This document shows, one piece after another, positions 34,906-44,478 of a stretch of 64,000 nt of DNA. The stretch is taken from contig NZ_JABBFX010000003.1 of assembly GCF_012927085.1 (NCBI RefSeq), forward strand, positions 868,001 through 932,000, given 5' to 3'. The notes under the pieces are model-generated. The model made no database searches. It saw only the letters and a list, made by a program, of their open reading frames with translations, and was not told the origin of the DNA. Source of the DNA: Ramlibacter agri (GTDB lineage Bacteria; Pseudomonadota; Gammaproteobacteria; Burkholderiales; Burkholderiaceae_C). Position numbers and translations under genes: made by a program. How positions within the stretch are numbered: the stretch's first letter is position 1; each line of letters opens with the position of its first letter.

Positions 34906-35913
34906 TCAGAACAGCCGCCGCAGCGGCGGCAGCAGTCGCAGCGTGTAAATGACAACGAAACAGACTGCGAACGCCGCCACGGAGTAGGCGACCGGGTTGA
35001 TCCACGGATTGCCCCACTGCGCGCTCCAGCCGAAGCGCTGGAGCACCGGCCCGATCACGATCACGTGCAGGCCGTAGATGCCCAGGGTGCAGTCGGCCAA
35101 CACGGCCAGCCAGCGTGAAGGCGTGCCTTCGCGCAGCGACATCGCCACCGTGAACAGGCCCCAGGCCGCGAGCACGACGAAGGGCGAGAAATAGACCATG
35201 AAGAACTCGCAGGGCGAGCCGAACTGCCTGGCGAGCCACCAGTTGCCGGCGATGGTGGCGAGCGAGCCGCCCAGGAAGGCGGCCCAGCCCGCGCGTGCCG
35301 AGGCCGGCCGGTCGGCGGCGATGGCGCCCAGCACCACGTACCCCATGTAGCCGCCGAAGAAGGTGAGGTGGTAGACGTCGTTCAGGCGCGGGAAGCCGAT
35401 GTAGCCTTCGCAGTGGCGGTTGAAGAGGAGGTTCTGCGCGGTGGGGACCACCGAAGCCACGAGGAACCAGGCCACCGCGAACAGCAGCCGGTCTCGCGGG
35501 CTGCTGTGGATGTAGAACTTGCGCAGGACCGGGAGTGCCGCGTAGACGCCCACCAGCGCGTAGAAATACCAGAGGTGGAACATGGCCGGCCCCTGCAGGA
35601 TCGCCAGCGGCCAGTTGGCCGGGCCGCCGCCGTTGTGCCAGAGCCACCACAGGTAGAACAGCGACCAGACCAGCAGCGGCGGCAGGATGCGCAGCACCCG
35701 CTTGCGGAAGAAGGGACCCAGCGGCTCGTCTCGCCCCAGCATCGTGGCCCCGGCGATCATGAAGAACAGCGGGACGCAGGAACGCGTCAGCGAGTCGAAC
35801 ACGTTGCCGGCCCACCAGCCGGTGCCCGGCTTGACGAACAGTTCGGCCGACACGTGCAGCAGGATGACCATGAAGCATGCGGCCACCCGCAGCGCGCTGA
35901 TCCTTCGATCCAT
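34906..35913 (-). CDS. Acyltransferase family 3, copy B
   Basis: A 335-residue membrane acyltransferase, the same length as copy A at 24740-25747 and identical to it over ~115 residues (from [16 protein letters not shown] to LQRFGW). Arg-9 and His-20 again give the R-x10-H motif. The start is ATG 35913; a TTG two codons upstream is less likely. It sits between a second, nonsense-mutated acyltransferase and wbqC, all on the minus strand with 26-bp gaps. Presumed role: O-acylation of the repeat unit. Confidence 0.9.
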   Translation of the reverse strand: MDRRISALRVAACFMVILLHVSAELFVKPGTGWWAGNVFDSLTRSCVPLFFMIAGATMLGRDEPLGPFFRKRVLRILPPLLVWSLFYLWWLWHNGGGPANWPLAILQGPAMFHLWYFYALVGVYAALPVLRKFYIHSSPRDRLLFAVAWFLVASVVPTAQNLLFNRHCEGYIGFPRLNDVYHLTFFGGYMGYVVLGAIAADRPASARAGWAAFLGGSLATIAGNWWLARQFGSPCEFFMVYFSPFVVLAAWGLFTVAMSLREGTPSRWLAVLADCTLGIYGLHVIVIGPVLQRFGWSAQWGNPWINPVAYSVAAFAVCFVVIYTLRLLPPLRRLF

Positions 35914-35939
35914 TCCCAACGTCTGTCCCTTTCGCTACT

Positions 35940-37040
35940 TCATGCGGTCTTCGCGTCCCCGATCGGGCGCGCGGAAGCTTCATCGGCGCCCAGGGCGGCC
36001 GCGGACCGCGCGGGGGCCTTGCCGAGCCCGAGCCACGCCGGCGTGTACGCTTCCAGCAAGCGCCCGACGAGCAGGGCGCTGGCGCACAGTGCGACGAAGG
36101 CGTACATCGTCACGCCCAGCGAGTGGATCAACTGCAGCTTGAGTCCGAAGACCAGCAGCAACTGCGACAGCACCAGCTTCGTGAAGTCCTCCGTCCCGCA
36201 GAGGACCAGGGTCCGCCGCCCCACTTCGCACACGACCGGAATCTCCTCGAGGGCGCGCGCCGCGCCGATATTGGCCACGATCGGCACGGCGACCATCGCC
36301 ACGCCGAGCCCGACGCTGGCGAGATTGTGCATGGGTCCCGGCCGGATGGGGTCCAGCAGCGAGAGCAGGGCGCCGCCGCCGTTGAAGTAGAGCCACAGGC
36401 TGCCGATCGTGGCCAGCACGCCGGCAACGGCGAAACCCGCGGATGGCACCGCGCGGCGCAGCAGCGGGAAGCTGGCGTGGCCCAGGGCATACCAGAACAC
36501 GTAGTACAGCGCGCTGTCGGCATTGAGGAACAGCGAGGGTTGCGCCACCGCGTCGTAGTTCAGCAGGCCCATCTTGGCGACCAGCAGGCAGGCGATGCCG
36601 AAAGCCAGGCCGGACAGCGGGCTGCGGGTGGCGCGCAGCACCAGTCCGTGGGCGGTCGCGGTCACGAACAGTCAGGGAAGGAACCACAGCGAGCCGGCCG
36701 GGATGTGGTTGCGGATCCCCTGCGCGAACGCCTGCAGCGAGTCCTCCAGCCTGGGCCACGGCCAGTCGTAGAACAGGGTCAGCGTGGCGGCATAGAGCAG
36801 CGCGAGGAACACGTAGGGCACGAGCAGGCGGCGCGCCAGGCGCACGATCATGCCGGTGAAGGCCTCGTCCCGCGGGCTGGCGAAGAAGCCCGCCACGAAG
36901 TAGAACAGCGGGACGTGGGAGATGAACACGAAGGGATAGAGCTTGCCTGCCGACCCGCCGAAGTGGCCGATATAGACCGCCCGCATGGCCAGGAAATGCG
37001 TGGCGTCGACCCAGGCCAGCCGCTCGTCCGTCCACCTCAT
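35940..37040 (-). pseudogene. Acyltransferase family 3 gene interrupted by an in-frame TGA
   Basis: A 367-codon frame for a third membrane acyltransferase, starting MRWTDERLAWVDATHFLAM. It has the family's N-terminal His region and FVFISHVPLFYFVAGFF, and continues to a hydrophobic C-terminal half. It is broken at codon ~123 by TGA (36672-36674) in the run SLWFLP-stop-LFVTA. Frame is kept on both sides with no indel, so a single base change explains it. It differs from copies A and B in sequence and is not their paralogue at the same level. Readthrough cannot be excluded. Confidence 0.85.
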
Positions 37041-37153
37041 TTGCCTCTCCTCGCAGCCCCTCTCCGGGGGCGAACCAGCTTAGCGCCGGCCCCCTGGGGC
37101 CTGGAGACAGCGTGTTAGAGTCCGCTCCCCCCAGCATCACCGCAGCCTTGCCC

Positions 37154-38506
37154 ATGCTCCGGAACATCGGCAGCAACATCATCGGAACCATCCTGCCCTC
37201 GCTCGCGGCGCTCGCGGCGGTGCCGATGCTGGTGGGCAAGCTCGGCATGGGCGGCTTCGGCGTCTTCTCGATGCAGGTCGCCGCGCTGTTCTTCTTCGGC
37301 CTCTCGGATTTCGGCATCTCGCGGGCCATCGTGTTGCTCGCCTTCGACCGCGGCTTCACCGGCGATGCGGGCTGGCGGCGGCCTTATGCCATCGGCATGC
37401 GCTACAGCGTGATGATTTCGACGGCGGTGCTGCTGGCCGGCCCGGTGGCCGGCCTGGTGCTGTGGCACTGGCATCCGGGCCAGGCCGATCCCTCCGACCT
37501 CGCGTGGTCTTCGGCGCTCACGTTCGCCAGTGCCGCCTTCATGTTGGTGTCGCAACCCCCGCGCGCGGTGCTGGAGGCGCACCAGCGTTTCTTCGTCGCG
37601 AACCTGATTCGCGGTCCGGCCGCCGCGGCGATCTTCCTGGCGCCACTGGCCGCCTTCGCCTTCCATGTCAGCCTGACCTCGGCGGCCATCGCGATCCTGG
37701 CCACGCGCATCATTGCCGCCGGGGGCTACTTCCTGGCCTGCCGCGGCGTCGGCGCGGCACAGCCGGCTCCGGCCGAAGTGCTGCCGGCGCAGGAGCTGCC
37801 CGCGCTGCGGCGCGCCTTCCTGCACAAGGCGATCTGGCTGGGGCTGACCAACATCTTCTCGATGCTGCTGGCCTACGTGGACCGGTTCGTGCTGGCGGCA
37901 CTGGCGTCGGCCGCCGCGGTCGGCCGCTATGCGATCGCGCAGGAAGTGGTGACCAAGCTCTGGATCGCTTCGGGGGCCGCCATCTCCGCGGGGACGCCGC
38001 GGCTGGCGTCGCATCGCGGCGAGGCCGACACCCAGGCGTTGCAGGTGACCGCGCGCCAGTTGATCCGGGTGATGTGGGTGCTCGGGGTGGCGCCGGCGGC
38101 GGTGCTCATCGCCTTCGGCGAGCCGCTGCTGCGCCTGTGGCTGCGGGGCAGCTTCGACCCCGGCTCGGTGCTGCCGCTGCAGGTGATGGCGCTGGGCGTC
38201 GGCGTGAACAACCTGACCCAGGTGAATTTCGCGCTGCTGCAGGTGCACGGCGGGGAGAGGCGCGGCGCGTGGCTGCAGGTGTTCCACCTGGCCTTCATGG
38301 CCGCGGCGCTGGCGCTGCTGGTGCCCCGCTATGGCGTGCCGGGCGCCGCCTTCGCTTTCAGCGCCCGGCTGCTGGCCGACGCCATGCTGGTGCGCTGGCT
38401 GCTGCGCGGCACGTCGCCGGAAGCGGCGCGGGCCGGGGTCGGCATGCCCGCGCAGCTGGCCTGCGCCGCGGGGCTCACTGCGCTGCTGCTTGCGACCCGC
38501 TGGTAA
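37154..38506 (+). CDS. wzx: O-antigen/polysaccharide flippase (Wzx-like)
   Basis: A ~450-residue MATE/PST-like flippase with 12 or more transmembrane segments that moves undecaprenyl-linked repeat units across the inner membrane. The N-terminus MLRNIGSNIIGTILPSL aligns with the usual Wzx start, so ATG 37154 is used. A GTG at 37112 in the same frame has a GGAG four to seven bases upstream, and the matching position in the decayed copy (25785) is ATG, so a 464-residue form is possible. TAGAGT at 37115-37120 could instead be a -10. The 3' end overlaps the convergent gene by 32 bp. Confidence 0.88.
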   Translation: MLRNIGSNIIGTILPSLAALAAVPMLVGKLGMGGFGVFSMQVAALFFFGLSDFGISRAIVLLAFDRGFTGDAGWRRPYAIGMRYSVMISTAVLLAGPVAGLVLWHWHPGQADPSDLAWSSALTFASAAFMLVSQPPRAVLEAHQRFFVANLIRGPAAAAIFLAPLAAFAFHVSLTSAAIAILATRIIAAGGYFLACRGVGAAQPAPAEVLPAQELPALRRAFLHKAIWLGLTNIFSMLLAYVDRFVLAALASAAAVGRYAIAQEVVTKLWIASGAAISAGTPRLASHRGEADTQALQVTARQLIRVMWVLGVAPAAVLIAFGEPLLRLWLRGSFDPGSVLPLQVMALGVGVNNLTQVNFALLQVHGGERRGAWLQVFHLAFMAAALALLVPRYGVPGAAFAFSARLLADAMLVRWLLRGTSPEAARAGVGMPAQLACAAGLTALLLATRW

Positions 38507-40208
38507 GCGGCGCAACGCGCCGCCGCAAGGTGGCGAAACCCAGGTCCGCCACCGGCGCGAAGGCCGGTCCGCGCAGCAGCGGCAGGAGCGGGTCGCCCGA
38601 GGCTTCCGTCTGTTTCATCAGCAGCAGCACGGTAGGTTCGTTGCCCGTGCGGCGCCAGTATTCGAGGGTCGGCTCGCGGCCGGCGGTGGCCGACGCGGGC
38701 GGCAGCCACGCGGAATTGACGCCGGGACGCACGCCCGCCAGCAGGTAGCCGGCCGCCCAGTCGTTGAAGACGAGGACTCGGTCGTCCGGCCGGATCAGGG
38801 GCCGCAGCTGCTGTTCGAACTTCTGTAGCAGTTCCAGGCGCTCCGGGTGGGTGTAGAGCCCCTGGTAAGGGCCGGCGGGGACGCGCTCGGTCAACTGCCA
38901 GCGCCGCACCGGGTCACCGTAGTAGTCCTGGTAGCCGCCCTGCAGGAAGGGGACCAGCAGCAAGAGTGCGATGCCGACCGCCAGCCAATCGCCGCGCGGC
39001 GCCGGGATCGGCGCGTTGACCACGGCCAGTTGCATGAAAAGCAGGGTGGCGACGGCCGCGGGGAACAGGCCGATACAGGCATTCGTGGCGCCGTTGCTAC
39101 TCGACCATGCCGTCACCAGGCCGGCAATGAAGGAAGGCAGCCACACGAAATACAGCAAGCGGCGGGCGGCGGCCTGCTCGCGCACCAGCGGATAAACGAA
39201 GGGTCCGAGGAGGGCGAACGCGCTGATCTCGAACAGCGCGTCGGTTCCATTGGGCTTGTACCACCAGGCAAACAGCAGCAGCGGCAACAGCAGCAGCGCG
39301 AAGCGCAGCGCCCGCGGCCGGAACAGGTGCCAGGCGAGCAGGGCGGCCATGGCCGCCAGCAGCCAGGACACGTGCGGCACGCCGTCCCAGAAGGTCGTGA
39401 CGACCAGGCGCAACTTCTCCACCCCCCCCGAATGGGCAGGGAAGCCCATGAGGTAGTTCACGACAGCCCGGGTGGCGTCGTAGCCTGCGCGCAACATCAA
39501 CCAGGCCGGCACGAGGGCCGCGAGCAGCCCGCCAGCCAGGTAGGCGGCCAGCAAATGCCAGCGCCTACTCCTTTCTTCCGCCAGCAGCAGCACGACTGGA
39601 AACACCAGAGCCACGGGCGCGAGGGTGGGATAGACTAAAATTGCAAGCCCAAGCGCCAGCCCGGCGAGCGCCCATGCGGCCCGCCGTTCTCCGCGCATGG
39701 CCATGAAGCAGCTGACCGTGAGGAAGCCGCTGCCCATGGTGTTGTAGCTAATGCTGTGGATGTTGAAAGGGACGAATAGCAAGCACAGTGCCCCTGCCAG
39801 CAAGGCATGGCGCCAGTGCAGTGCCCGCCGGGCGGCGAGGAAGACGACCCATCCGACCAGGGCGGTAAAGACCAGGTGCAAATGACGGACGTACAGGACA
39901 ATTCCGTCCGTCGCGCCCGCGATCCACACATACAGTCGAACCAACGGGAGAATCAGGATGCCCGCGAACTGTGCGAGGTTCTGCTCGTCGCGGATCGGAA
40001 CGTCTCCGAGCGCGAACCGGTAGGGCAGTGCAACGTAGAACGATTCGTCGGTCAGGTCCACGCCGAGGAACAGGCGCATCCATGAAAGCAGCAGGATGGC
40101 CCCGACCGCCATGATGGCGGCGGCCGACACCAGGTTCACCGACCAGGCCTTGCTGCGATGGGCGTTCGCTGCGCCCGCTGTCTCGTCAACAGAATAAGTG
40201 TCTTGCAT
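38475..40208 (-). CDS. Polytopic membrane protein, GT39/GT-C-like glycosyltransferase
   Basis: A 577-residue protein with ~11 transmembrane helices and a soluble C-terminal domain of ~130 residues. The first periplasmic loop has LFLGVDLTDESFYVALPYRF, with an acidic D-E pair at the spot used by GT-C enzymes such as PMT/ArnT. The topology fits a transferase using a polyprenyl-phosphate sugar donor. It is divergent from the GT1 gene at 40221 with only 12 bp between starts. No specific family name can be given. Confidence 0.75.
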   Translation of the reverse strand: MQDTYSVDETAGAANAHRSKAWSVNLVSAAAIMAVGAILLLSWMRLFLGVDLTDESFYVALPYRFALGDVPIRDEQNLAQFAGILILPLVRLYVWIAGATDGIVLYVRHLHLVFTALVGWVVFLAARRALHWRHALLAGALCLLFVPFNIHSISYNTMGSGFLTVSCFMAMRGERRAAWALAGLALGLAILVYPTLAPVALVFPVVLLLAEERSRRWHLLAAYLAGGLLAALVPAWLMLRAGYDATRAVVNYLMGFPAHSGGVEKLRLVVTTFWDGVPHVSWLLAAMAALLAWHLFRPRALRFALLLLPLLLFAWWYKPNGTDALFEISAFALLGPFVYPLVREQAAARRLLYFVWLPSFIAGLVTAWSSSNGATNACIGLFPAAVATLLFMQLAVVNAPIPAPRGDWLAVGIALLLLVPFLQGGYQDYYGDPVRRWQLTERVPAGPYQGLYTHPERLELLQKFEQQLRPLIRPDDRVLVFNDWAAGYLLAGVRPGVNSAWLPPASATAGREPTLEYWRRTGNEPTVLLLMKQTEASGDPLLPLLRGPAFAPVADLGFATLRRRVAPLTSGSQAAAQ

Positions 40209-40220
40209 CAAACAGGGATT

Positions 40221-41339
40221 ATGAAGAACGCGGTTGAGGCCTTGCCCCAGTCCGCCATCCAGGCCGCCAGCCGCGGCGAGGGCCGGGTGTTCCTGAGTGC
40301 CTTCGGCGTGCACCTGGGCGGCGGCCTCGTGCTGCTGCAGGCCCTGGTGCAGGGCCTGGGCGGCTCGCTGCAGGACGCGCTGATGGACACGCGCACCCGC
40401 GGCAGCCTGCCGCTGCCCGAAGCCGCCCGTGTCACCTGGATCCGACGCAGCCTGCTGGCCCGCTGCCTGCGGCTGCAGCAGCAGGCCCAGCGTGTGGGGC
40501 CGAACGACGTCCTCTTCTGCTTCAACAGCCTGCCGCCGCTGCTGAAGCCGGCCGGCCGCGTCATCAACTACGTGCACGCGCCCTACATCGTGGGCGACGG
40601 CCGGCAGGTGCGCTATCCCCGCATCGCGTCGATCAAGCAGTCGCTGGAGCGCCTGTGGTTCCGTGCCGGCGTGCGCAACTGCGACGAAGTCTGGGTGCAG
40701 ACCCCCACCATGGCGCGTGCCATGAGTGCGGCCTACCCGGGCGTCAACGTGCAGGTGGTGCCGCTGGTGGACGACGAACTGGCCGCCGCCGTGGCCCAGG
40801 CCGCCGCCACCGAACCGGCTCGCGCCGTGCATCCCGACTACGCGGCGCACGGCTTCTTCTATCCCGCCGACGGCGTGAGCCAGAAGAACCATCCCGTGCT
40901 GCTGCAGGCCTGGGCCGCGCTGGCGGACCAGGGCCTGTTCCCCAAGCTGTACCTGACCCTGAGGCCGGCGGAACTGGAAGCCGCCGTGCGCGCCAGCGGC
41001 GCGAGCCCCGCGCAACTGGCCGCCGTGGAGAACCTGGGCCGCATGCCGCGCGCCGAAGTGCTGCAGCGCCTGCAAGCGAGCTCCGCGCTGATCTTCCCCT
41101 CGCGCGCCGAGACCTTCGGGCTGCCGATGGTGGAAGCGCGCGCGCTGGGCGTGCCGGTGCTGGCGTCCGAACGCGACTTCGTGCGCGACGTCTGCACCCC
41201 GGCCCAGACCTTCGACCCGGCCTCGGCGGCCTCGATCGCGGGCGCCGTGCGGCGCTTCGTCGAGGGCGCGCAGGCGCCGGAAGCCACCTACTACACGGCC
41301 GCGGACATGGTCCGCCGCCTCCTGGAACGCGCCGCATGA
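40221..41339 (+). CDS. Glycosyltransferase, GT-B fold (GT4-like)
   Basis: A 372-residue glycosyltransferase. The acceptor domain has GVHLGGGLVLLQALVQGL and INYVHAPYIVG. The donor domain has FFYPADGVSQKNHPVLLQAW and SALIFPSRAETFGLPMVEAR, whose E-x7-E pattern marks retaining GT4 enzymes. ATG 40221 lies 12 bp from the start of the divergent membrane protein. It is the first gene of the plus-strand operon that runs to the WecA-like gene, overlapping the next start as ATGA. Confidence 0.88.
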   Translation: MKNAVEALPQSAIQAASRGEGRVFLSAFGVHLGGGLVLLQALVQGLGGSLQDALMDTRTRGSLPLPEAARVTWIRRSLLARCLRLQQQAQRVGPNDVLFCFNSLPPLLKPAGRVINYVHAPYIVGDGRQVRYPRIASIKQSLERLWFRAGVRNCDEVWVQTPTMARAMSAAYPGVNVQVVPLVDDELAAAVAQAAATEPARAVHPDYAAHGFFYPADGVSQKNHPVLLQAWAALADQGLFPKLYLTLRPAELEAAVRASGASPAQLAAVENLGRMPRAEVLQRLQASSALIFPSRAETFGLPMVEARALGVPVLASERDFVRDVCTPAQTFDPASAASIAGAVRRFVEGAQAPEATYYTAADMVRRLLERAA

Positions 41340-42580
41340 AAGTCCTGATCCTCAGCCAGCACTTCTGGCCGGAGGCCTTCCGGATCAACGAACTCGCGCA
41401 GAACCTGCGCGACGACGGCTGCGAAGTCACCATCCTCACCGGCCAGCCCAACTACCCGTCGGGCCAGGTCTACGAGGGCTACCGCGCCGGCGGCATCTGC
41501 CGCGAGGAATTCGACGGCATGCCGGTGTACCGCGTGCCGCTGGTGCCGCGCGGCAACGGCCACATCGTGAGCCTGGGGCTCAACTACTTCTCCTTCGTCT
41601 TCTCCGCCGCCATCTTCGGCCTGTGGCAGCTGCGCGGGCAGAAGTTCGACGTGATCTTCGTCTACGGCACCTCGCCGATCCTGCAAGCCATCTCCGCCGT
41701 GGTGCTGCGCTGGGTCAAGCGCTCCCGGCTGGTGGTGTGGGTGCAGGACCTGTGGCCCGAGAGCCTGCAGGCCGCCGGCTTCATCGACAACCAGAAGGTG
41801 CTGGGCGCGGTGGGCCTGGTGGTCAAGTGGATCTACCGCCGCTGCGACCTGCTGCTGGTGCAGTCGCAGGCTTTCGTGGACGCGGTAAGGCCCATGGCCG
41901 GCCGCACGCCGGTGGAGTACTACCCGAACCCCGGCGAGAAGGTGTTCCAGCAGGCCATCCCGCCTGGCACCGTGCCGCAGCTGCAGCTGCCCGAAGGCTT
42001 CAACGTGGTGTTCGCCGGCAACCTGGGCGTGGTGCAGGCGCTGGACTCGATCCTTGACGCTGCCGAGCAGCTGCTGCCTTATCCCGACGTGCGCTTCGTC
42101 CTGGTCGGCAGCGGCCGCCGCGGCGAGTGGCTGCGGGAGCAGGTGGAGCAGCGCGGCCTGACCAACGTGCTGCTGCCCGGGCGCTTCCCGCCCGAGGCGA
42201 TGCCGCCCATCCTGGAGCAGGCCTCGGCGCTGCTGGTCACGCTGACCCGCAGCCCGATCATGAGCCTGACCGTTCCGAGCAAGGTGCAGGCCTACCTGGC
42301 CGCCGGCCGCCCCGTGCTGGCCGCGCTGGACGGTGAAGGCGCCCGCGTGGTCGAAGAGGCCCGTGCCGGCTTCGCCTGCCCGGCCGAGGACGCGGACGCG
42401 CTGGCCGCCGCGGTGCTGCGCCTGCGCGCGCTGCCGGCGCCGGAGCGCGAGGCCATGGGCCGCGCCGCCCGCCAGTTCTACCAGCAGAATTTCGAACCGA
42501 CGACATTGGCGCGCAAGCTGACGGACCGTTTCCGCAGCCTGCAGCCGAAAAGACAAGCAATGACAGGGAACAACGCATGA
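41336..42580 (+). CDS. wbuB: L-fucosamine-type glycosyltransferase (WbuB-like)
   Basis: A 414-residue GT4 enzyme beginning KVLILSQHFWPEAFRINELA, the typical WbuB/WcaI-type start, with PNYPSGQVYEGY, VWVQDLWPESLQAAG and the donor-site region FAGNLGVVQALDSIL. In E. coli O26-like clusters wbuB accompanies fnlABC and is taken to transfer L-FucNAc; the same partners follow here. It overlaps genes on both sides by 4 bp. Assignment to L-FucNAc is by context and family likeness. Confidence 0.82.
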   Translation: MKVLILSQHFWPEAFRINELAQNLRDDGCEVTILTGQPNYPSGQVYEGYRAGGICREEFDGMPVYRVPLVPRGNGHIVSLGLNYFSFVFSAAIFGLWQLRGQKFDVIFVYGTSPILQAISAVVLRWVKRSRLVVWVQDLWPESLQAAGFIDNQKVLGAVGLVVKWIYRRCDLLLVQSQAFVDAVRPMAGRTPVEYYPNPGEKVFQQAIPPGTVPQLQLPEGFNVVFAGNLGVVQALDSILDAAEQLLPYPDVRFVLVGSGRRGEWLREQVEQRGLTNVLLPGRFPPEAMPPILEQASALLVTLTRSPIMSLTVPSKVQAYLAAGRPVLAALDGEGARVVEEARAGFACPAEDADALAAAVLRLRALPAPEREAMGRAARQFYQQNFEPTTLARKLTDRFRSLQPKRQAMTGNNA

Positions 42581-43449
42581 CCGCCTCCTCTCCGACGCGC
42601 GTGCTGGTACTCGGCGCCTCCGGGATGCTGGGCAACGCCGTGCTGCGCCTGCTGGCCGACAGCCCCGGCTTCGCCGTGGCCGGCACGGTGCGCTCGCCGG
42701 GTGCGCAGCGCCTGCTGCCGGCGCCGCTGCGCGACAAGCTGGTGACGGGCATCGACATCGAGAACGCCGACAGCCTGGCGCGCGCCTTCGCCGAAGCCAG
42801 GCCCGACGTCGTGGTCAACTGCATCGGCGTGGTGAAGCAGCTGGCCGAAGCGGACGATCCGCTGACCGCCGTGCCCATCAATTCGCTGCTGCCGCACCGG
42901 CTGGCGCGGCTGGCTGCGGTGGCGGGCGCGCGTCTGGTGCACGTCAGCACCGACTGCGTATTCTCGGGATCCCGCGGCATGTACACCGAAGCCGACTTCC
43001 CGGACGCCAACGACCTGTACGGCCGCAGCAAGTACCTGGGCGAAGTGGACTACCCGAACGCGGTGACCCTGCGCACGTCCATCATCGGCCACGAACTGGC
43101 CAGCGCGCACGGCCTGGTGGGCTGGTTCCTGGCGCAGCAAGCCGGCGTCAAGGGCTACCGCCGCGCGATCTTCTCCGGCCTGCCGACGGTGGAACTGGCG
43201 CGCGTGATCCGCGACCACGTCATCCCCGACCGCGAGCTGCACGGCCTGTGGCACGTCTCCGCCGCGCCGATCGACAAGTACGCATTGCTGAAGCTGGTGG
43301 GCGAGGCCTACGGCCGCGACACCGCGATCGCTCCCGACGACCGCCTCGTCATCGATCGCTCGCTTGATTCGAGCCGCTTCCGCGAGCGCACCGGCTGGCA
43401 GCCGCCGGCCTGGCCGGACCTGGTGCGCCGCATGCGCGACTTCGGCTGA
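42577..43449 (+). CDS. fnlB: NAD(P)H-dependent sugar nucleotide reductase (FnlB/WbjC/CapF-type)
   Basis: A 290-residue extended SDR related to RmlD. It has the nucleotide-binding VLVLGASGMLGNAVLRLL, NCIGVVKQ, VHVSTDCVFSG, and YGRSKYLGEV with Tyr/Lys catalytic residues. Between a WbuB-like transferase and FnlA/FnlC it should reduce the 4-keto intermediate to UDP-2-acetamido-2,6-dideoxy-L-talose. It lacks the C-terminal cupin domain that CapF carries, so the name rests on position and RmlD-like sequence. Confidence 0.8.
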   Translation: MTASSPTRVLVLGASGMLGNAVLRLLADSPGFAVAGTVRSPGAQRLLPAPLRDKLVTGIDIENADSLARAFAEARPDVVVNCIGVVKQLAEADDPLTAVPINSLLPHRLARLAAVAGARLVHVSTDCVFSGSRGMYTEADFPDANDLYGRSKYLGEVDYPNAVTLRTSIIGHELASAHGLVGWFLAQQAGVKGYRRAIFSGLPTVELARVIRDHVIPDRELHGLWHVSAAPIDKYALLKLVGEAYGRDTAIAPDDRLVIDRSLDSSRFRERTGWQPPAWPDLVRRMRDFG

Positions 43450-43464
43450 AAAGAAACGCCCAAC

Positions 43465-44478
43465 ATGTTCAAAGACAAGACCCTCATGATCACCGGCGGC
43501 ACCGGCTCCTTCGGGAACGCCGTGCTGCAACGCTTCATCCATTCCGACTTCGCCGAGATCCGCGTCTTCAGCCGGGACGAGAAGAAACAGGAAGACATGC
43601 GCCTCGCGCTGCGCAGCGACAAGGTGAAGTTCTACATCGGCGACGTGCGCAACTACGACTCCGTGGACGACGCCATGCGCGGCGTGGACTACGTGTTCCA
43701 CGCGGCGGCGCTGAAGCAGGTGCCGTCCTGCGAGTTCTACCCGATGGAGGCCGTGCGCACCAACGTGGTCGGCGCCGAGAACGTGATGCGCGCCGCCATC
43801 GCCAACGGCGTCAAGCGCTGCGTGGTGCTGTCCACCGACAAGGCGGTGTACCCGATCAACGCCATGGGCATGTCCAAGGCGATGATGGAAAAGGTGATGG
43901 TCGCCAAGTCGCGCCTGTCCGACTCCGAGCACACCGTGCTGTGCGCCACGCGCTACGGCAACGTGATGGCCTCGCGCGGCTCCGTCATCCCGCTGTTCCT
44001 GGACCAGATCCAGCAGGGCAAGGCGCTCACCATCACCGACCCGTCGATGACGCGCTTCCTGATGTCGCTGGAAGAGTCGGTGGACCTGGTGCTCTACGCC
44101 TTCCAGCACGCCCGCCCCGGCGACATCTTCGTGCAGAAGGCCCCGGCCTCCACGGTGGGCGACCTGGCGCAGGCGCTGAAGGAACTGCTGAAGAAGCCCG
44201 GGCACGAGGTGAAGGTGATCGGCACCCGCCACGGCGAGAAGCTGTACGAGTCGCTGGTCTCGCGCGAGGAGATGGCCCGCGCCGAGGACCTGGGCGGCTA
44301 CTACCGCATCCCGGCCGACTCGCGCGACCTCAACTACAACAAATACTTCGTCGAGGGCGAGCCCGAGATCGCGCAGATCGACGACTACACCTCGCACAAC
44401 ACCCGCCGCCTGAACGTGGCGCAGGTGAAGGATGTCCTGATGTCCCTGGAGCTCATTCGCGATGCAGTCCGCCCCTAA
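43465..44478 (+). CDS. fnlA: UDP-GlcNAc 4,6-dehydratase/5-epimerase (FnlA/WbjB/CapE-type)
   Basis: A 337-residue SDR that starts UDP-L-FucNAc synthesis by 4,6-dehydration and 5- and 3-epimerisation of UDP-GlcNAc. Visible are GGTGSFG (11-17), RVFSRDEKKQEDMR and HAAALKQVPSCE. The hallmark active-site segment NAMGMSKAMMEK has Met in place of the usual SDR Tyr, as in CapE/WbjB. TRYGNVMASRGSVIPLF follows. It is 15 bp downstream of fnlB and overlaps fnlC by 17 bp. Confidence 0.92.
   Translation: MFKDKTLMITGGTGSFGNAVLQRFIHSDFAEIRVFSRDEKKQEDMRLALRSDKVKFYIGDVRNYDSVDDAMRGVDYVFHAAALKQVPSCEFYPMEAVRTNVVGAENVMRAAIANGVKRCVVLSTDKAVYPINAMGMSKAMMEKVMVAKSRLSDSEHTVLCATRYGNVMASRGSVIPLFLDQIQQGKALTITDPSMTRFLMSLEESVDLVLYAFQHARPGDIFVQKAPASTVGDLAQALKELLKKPGHEVKVIGTRHGEKLYESLVSREEMARAEDLGGYYRIPADSRDLNYNKYFVEGEPEIAQIDDYTSHNTRRLNVAQVKDVLMSLELIRDAVRP

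Noticed and set aside
36672..36674. TGA in the acyltransferase as a selenocysteine codon
   Set aside because: The family has no selenoprotein members known to me, the position is in a membrane helix away from catalytic residues, and no SECIS-like hairpin stands out just downstream.
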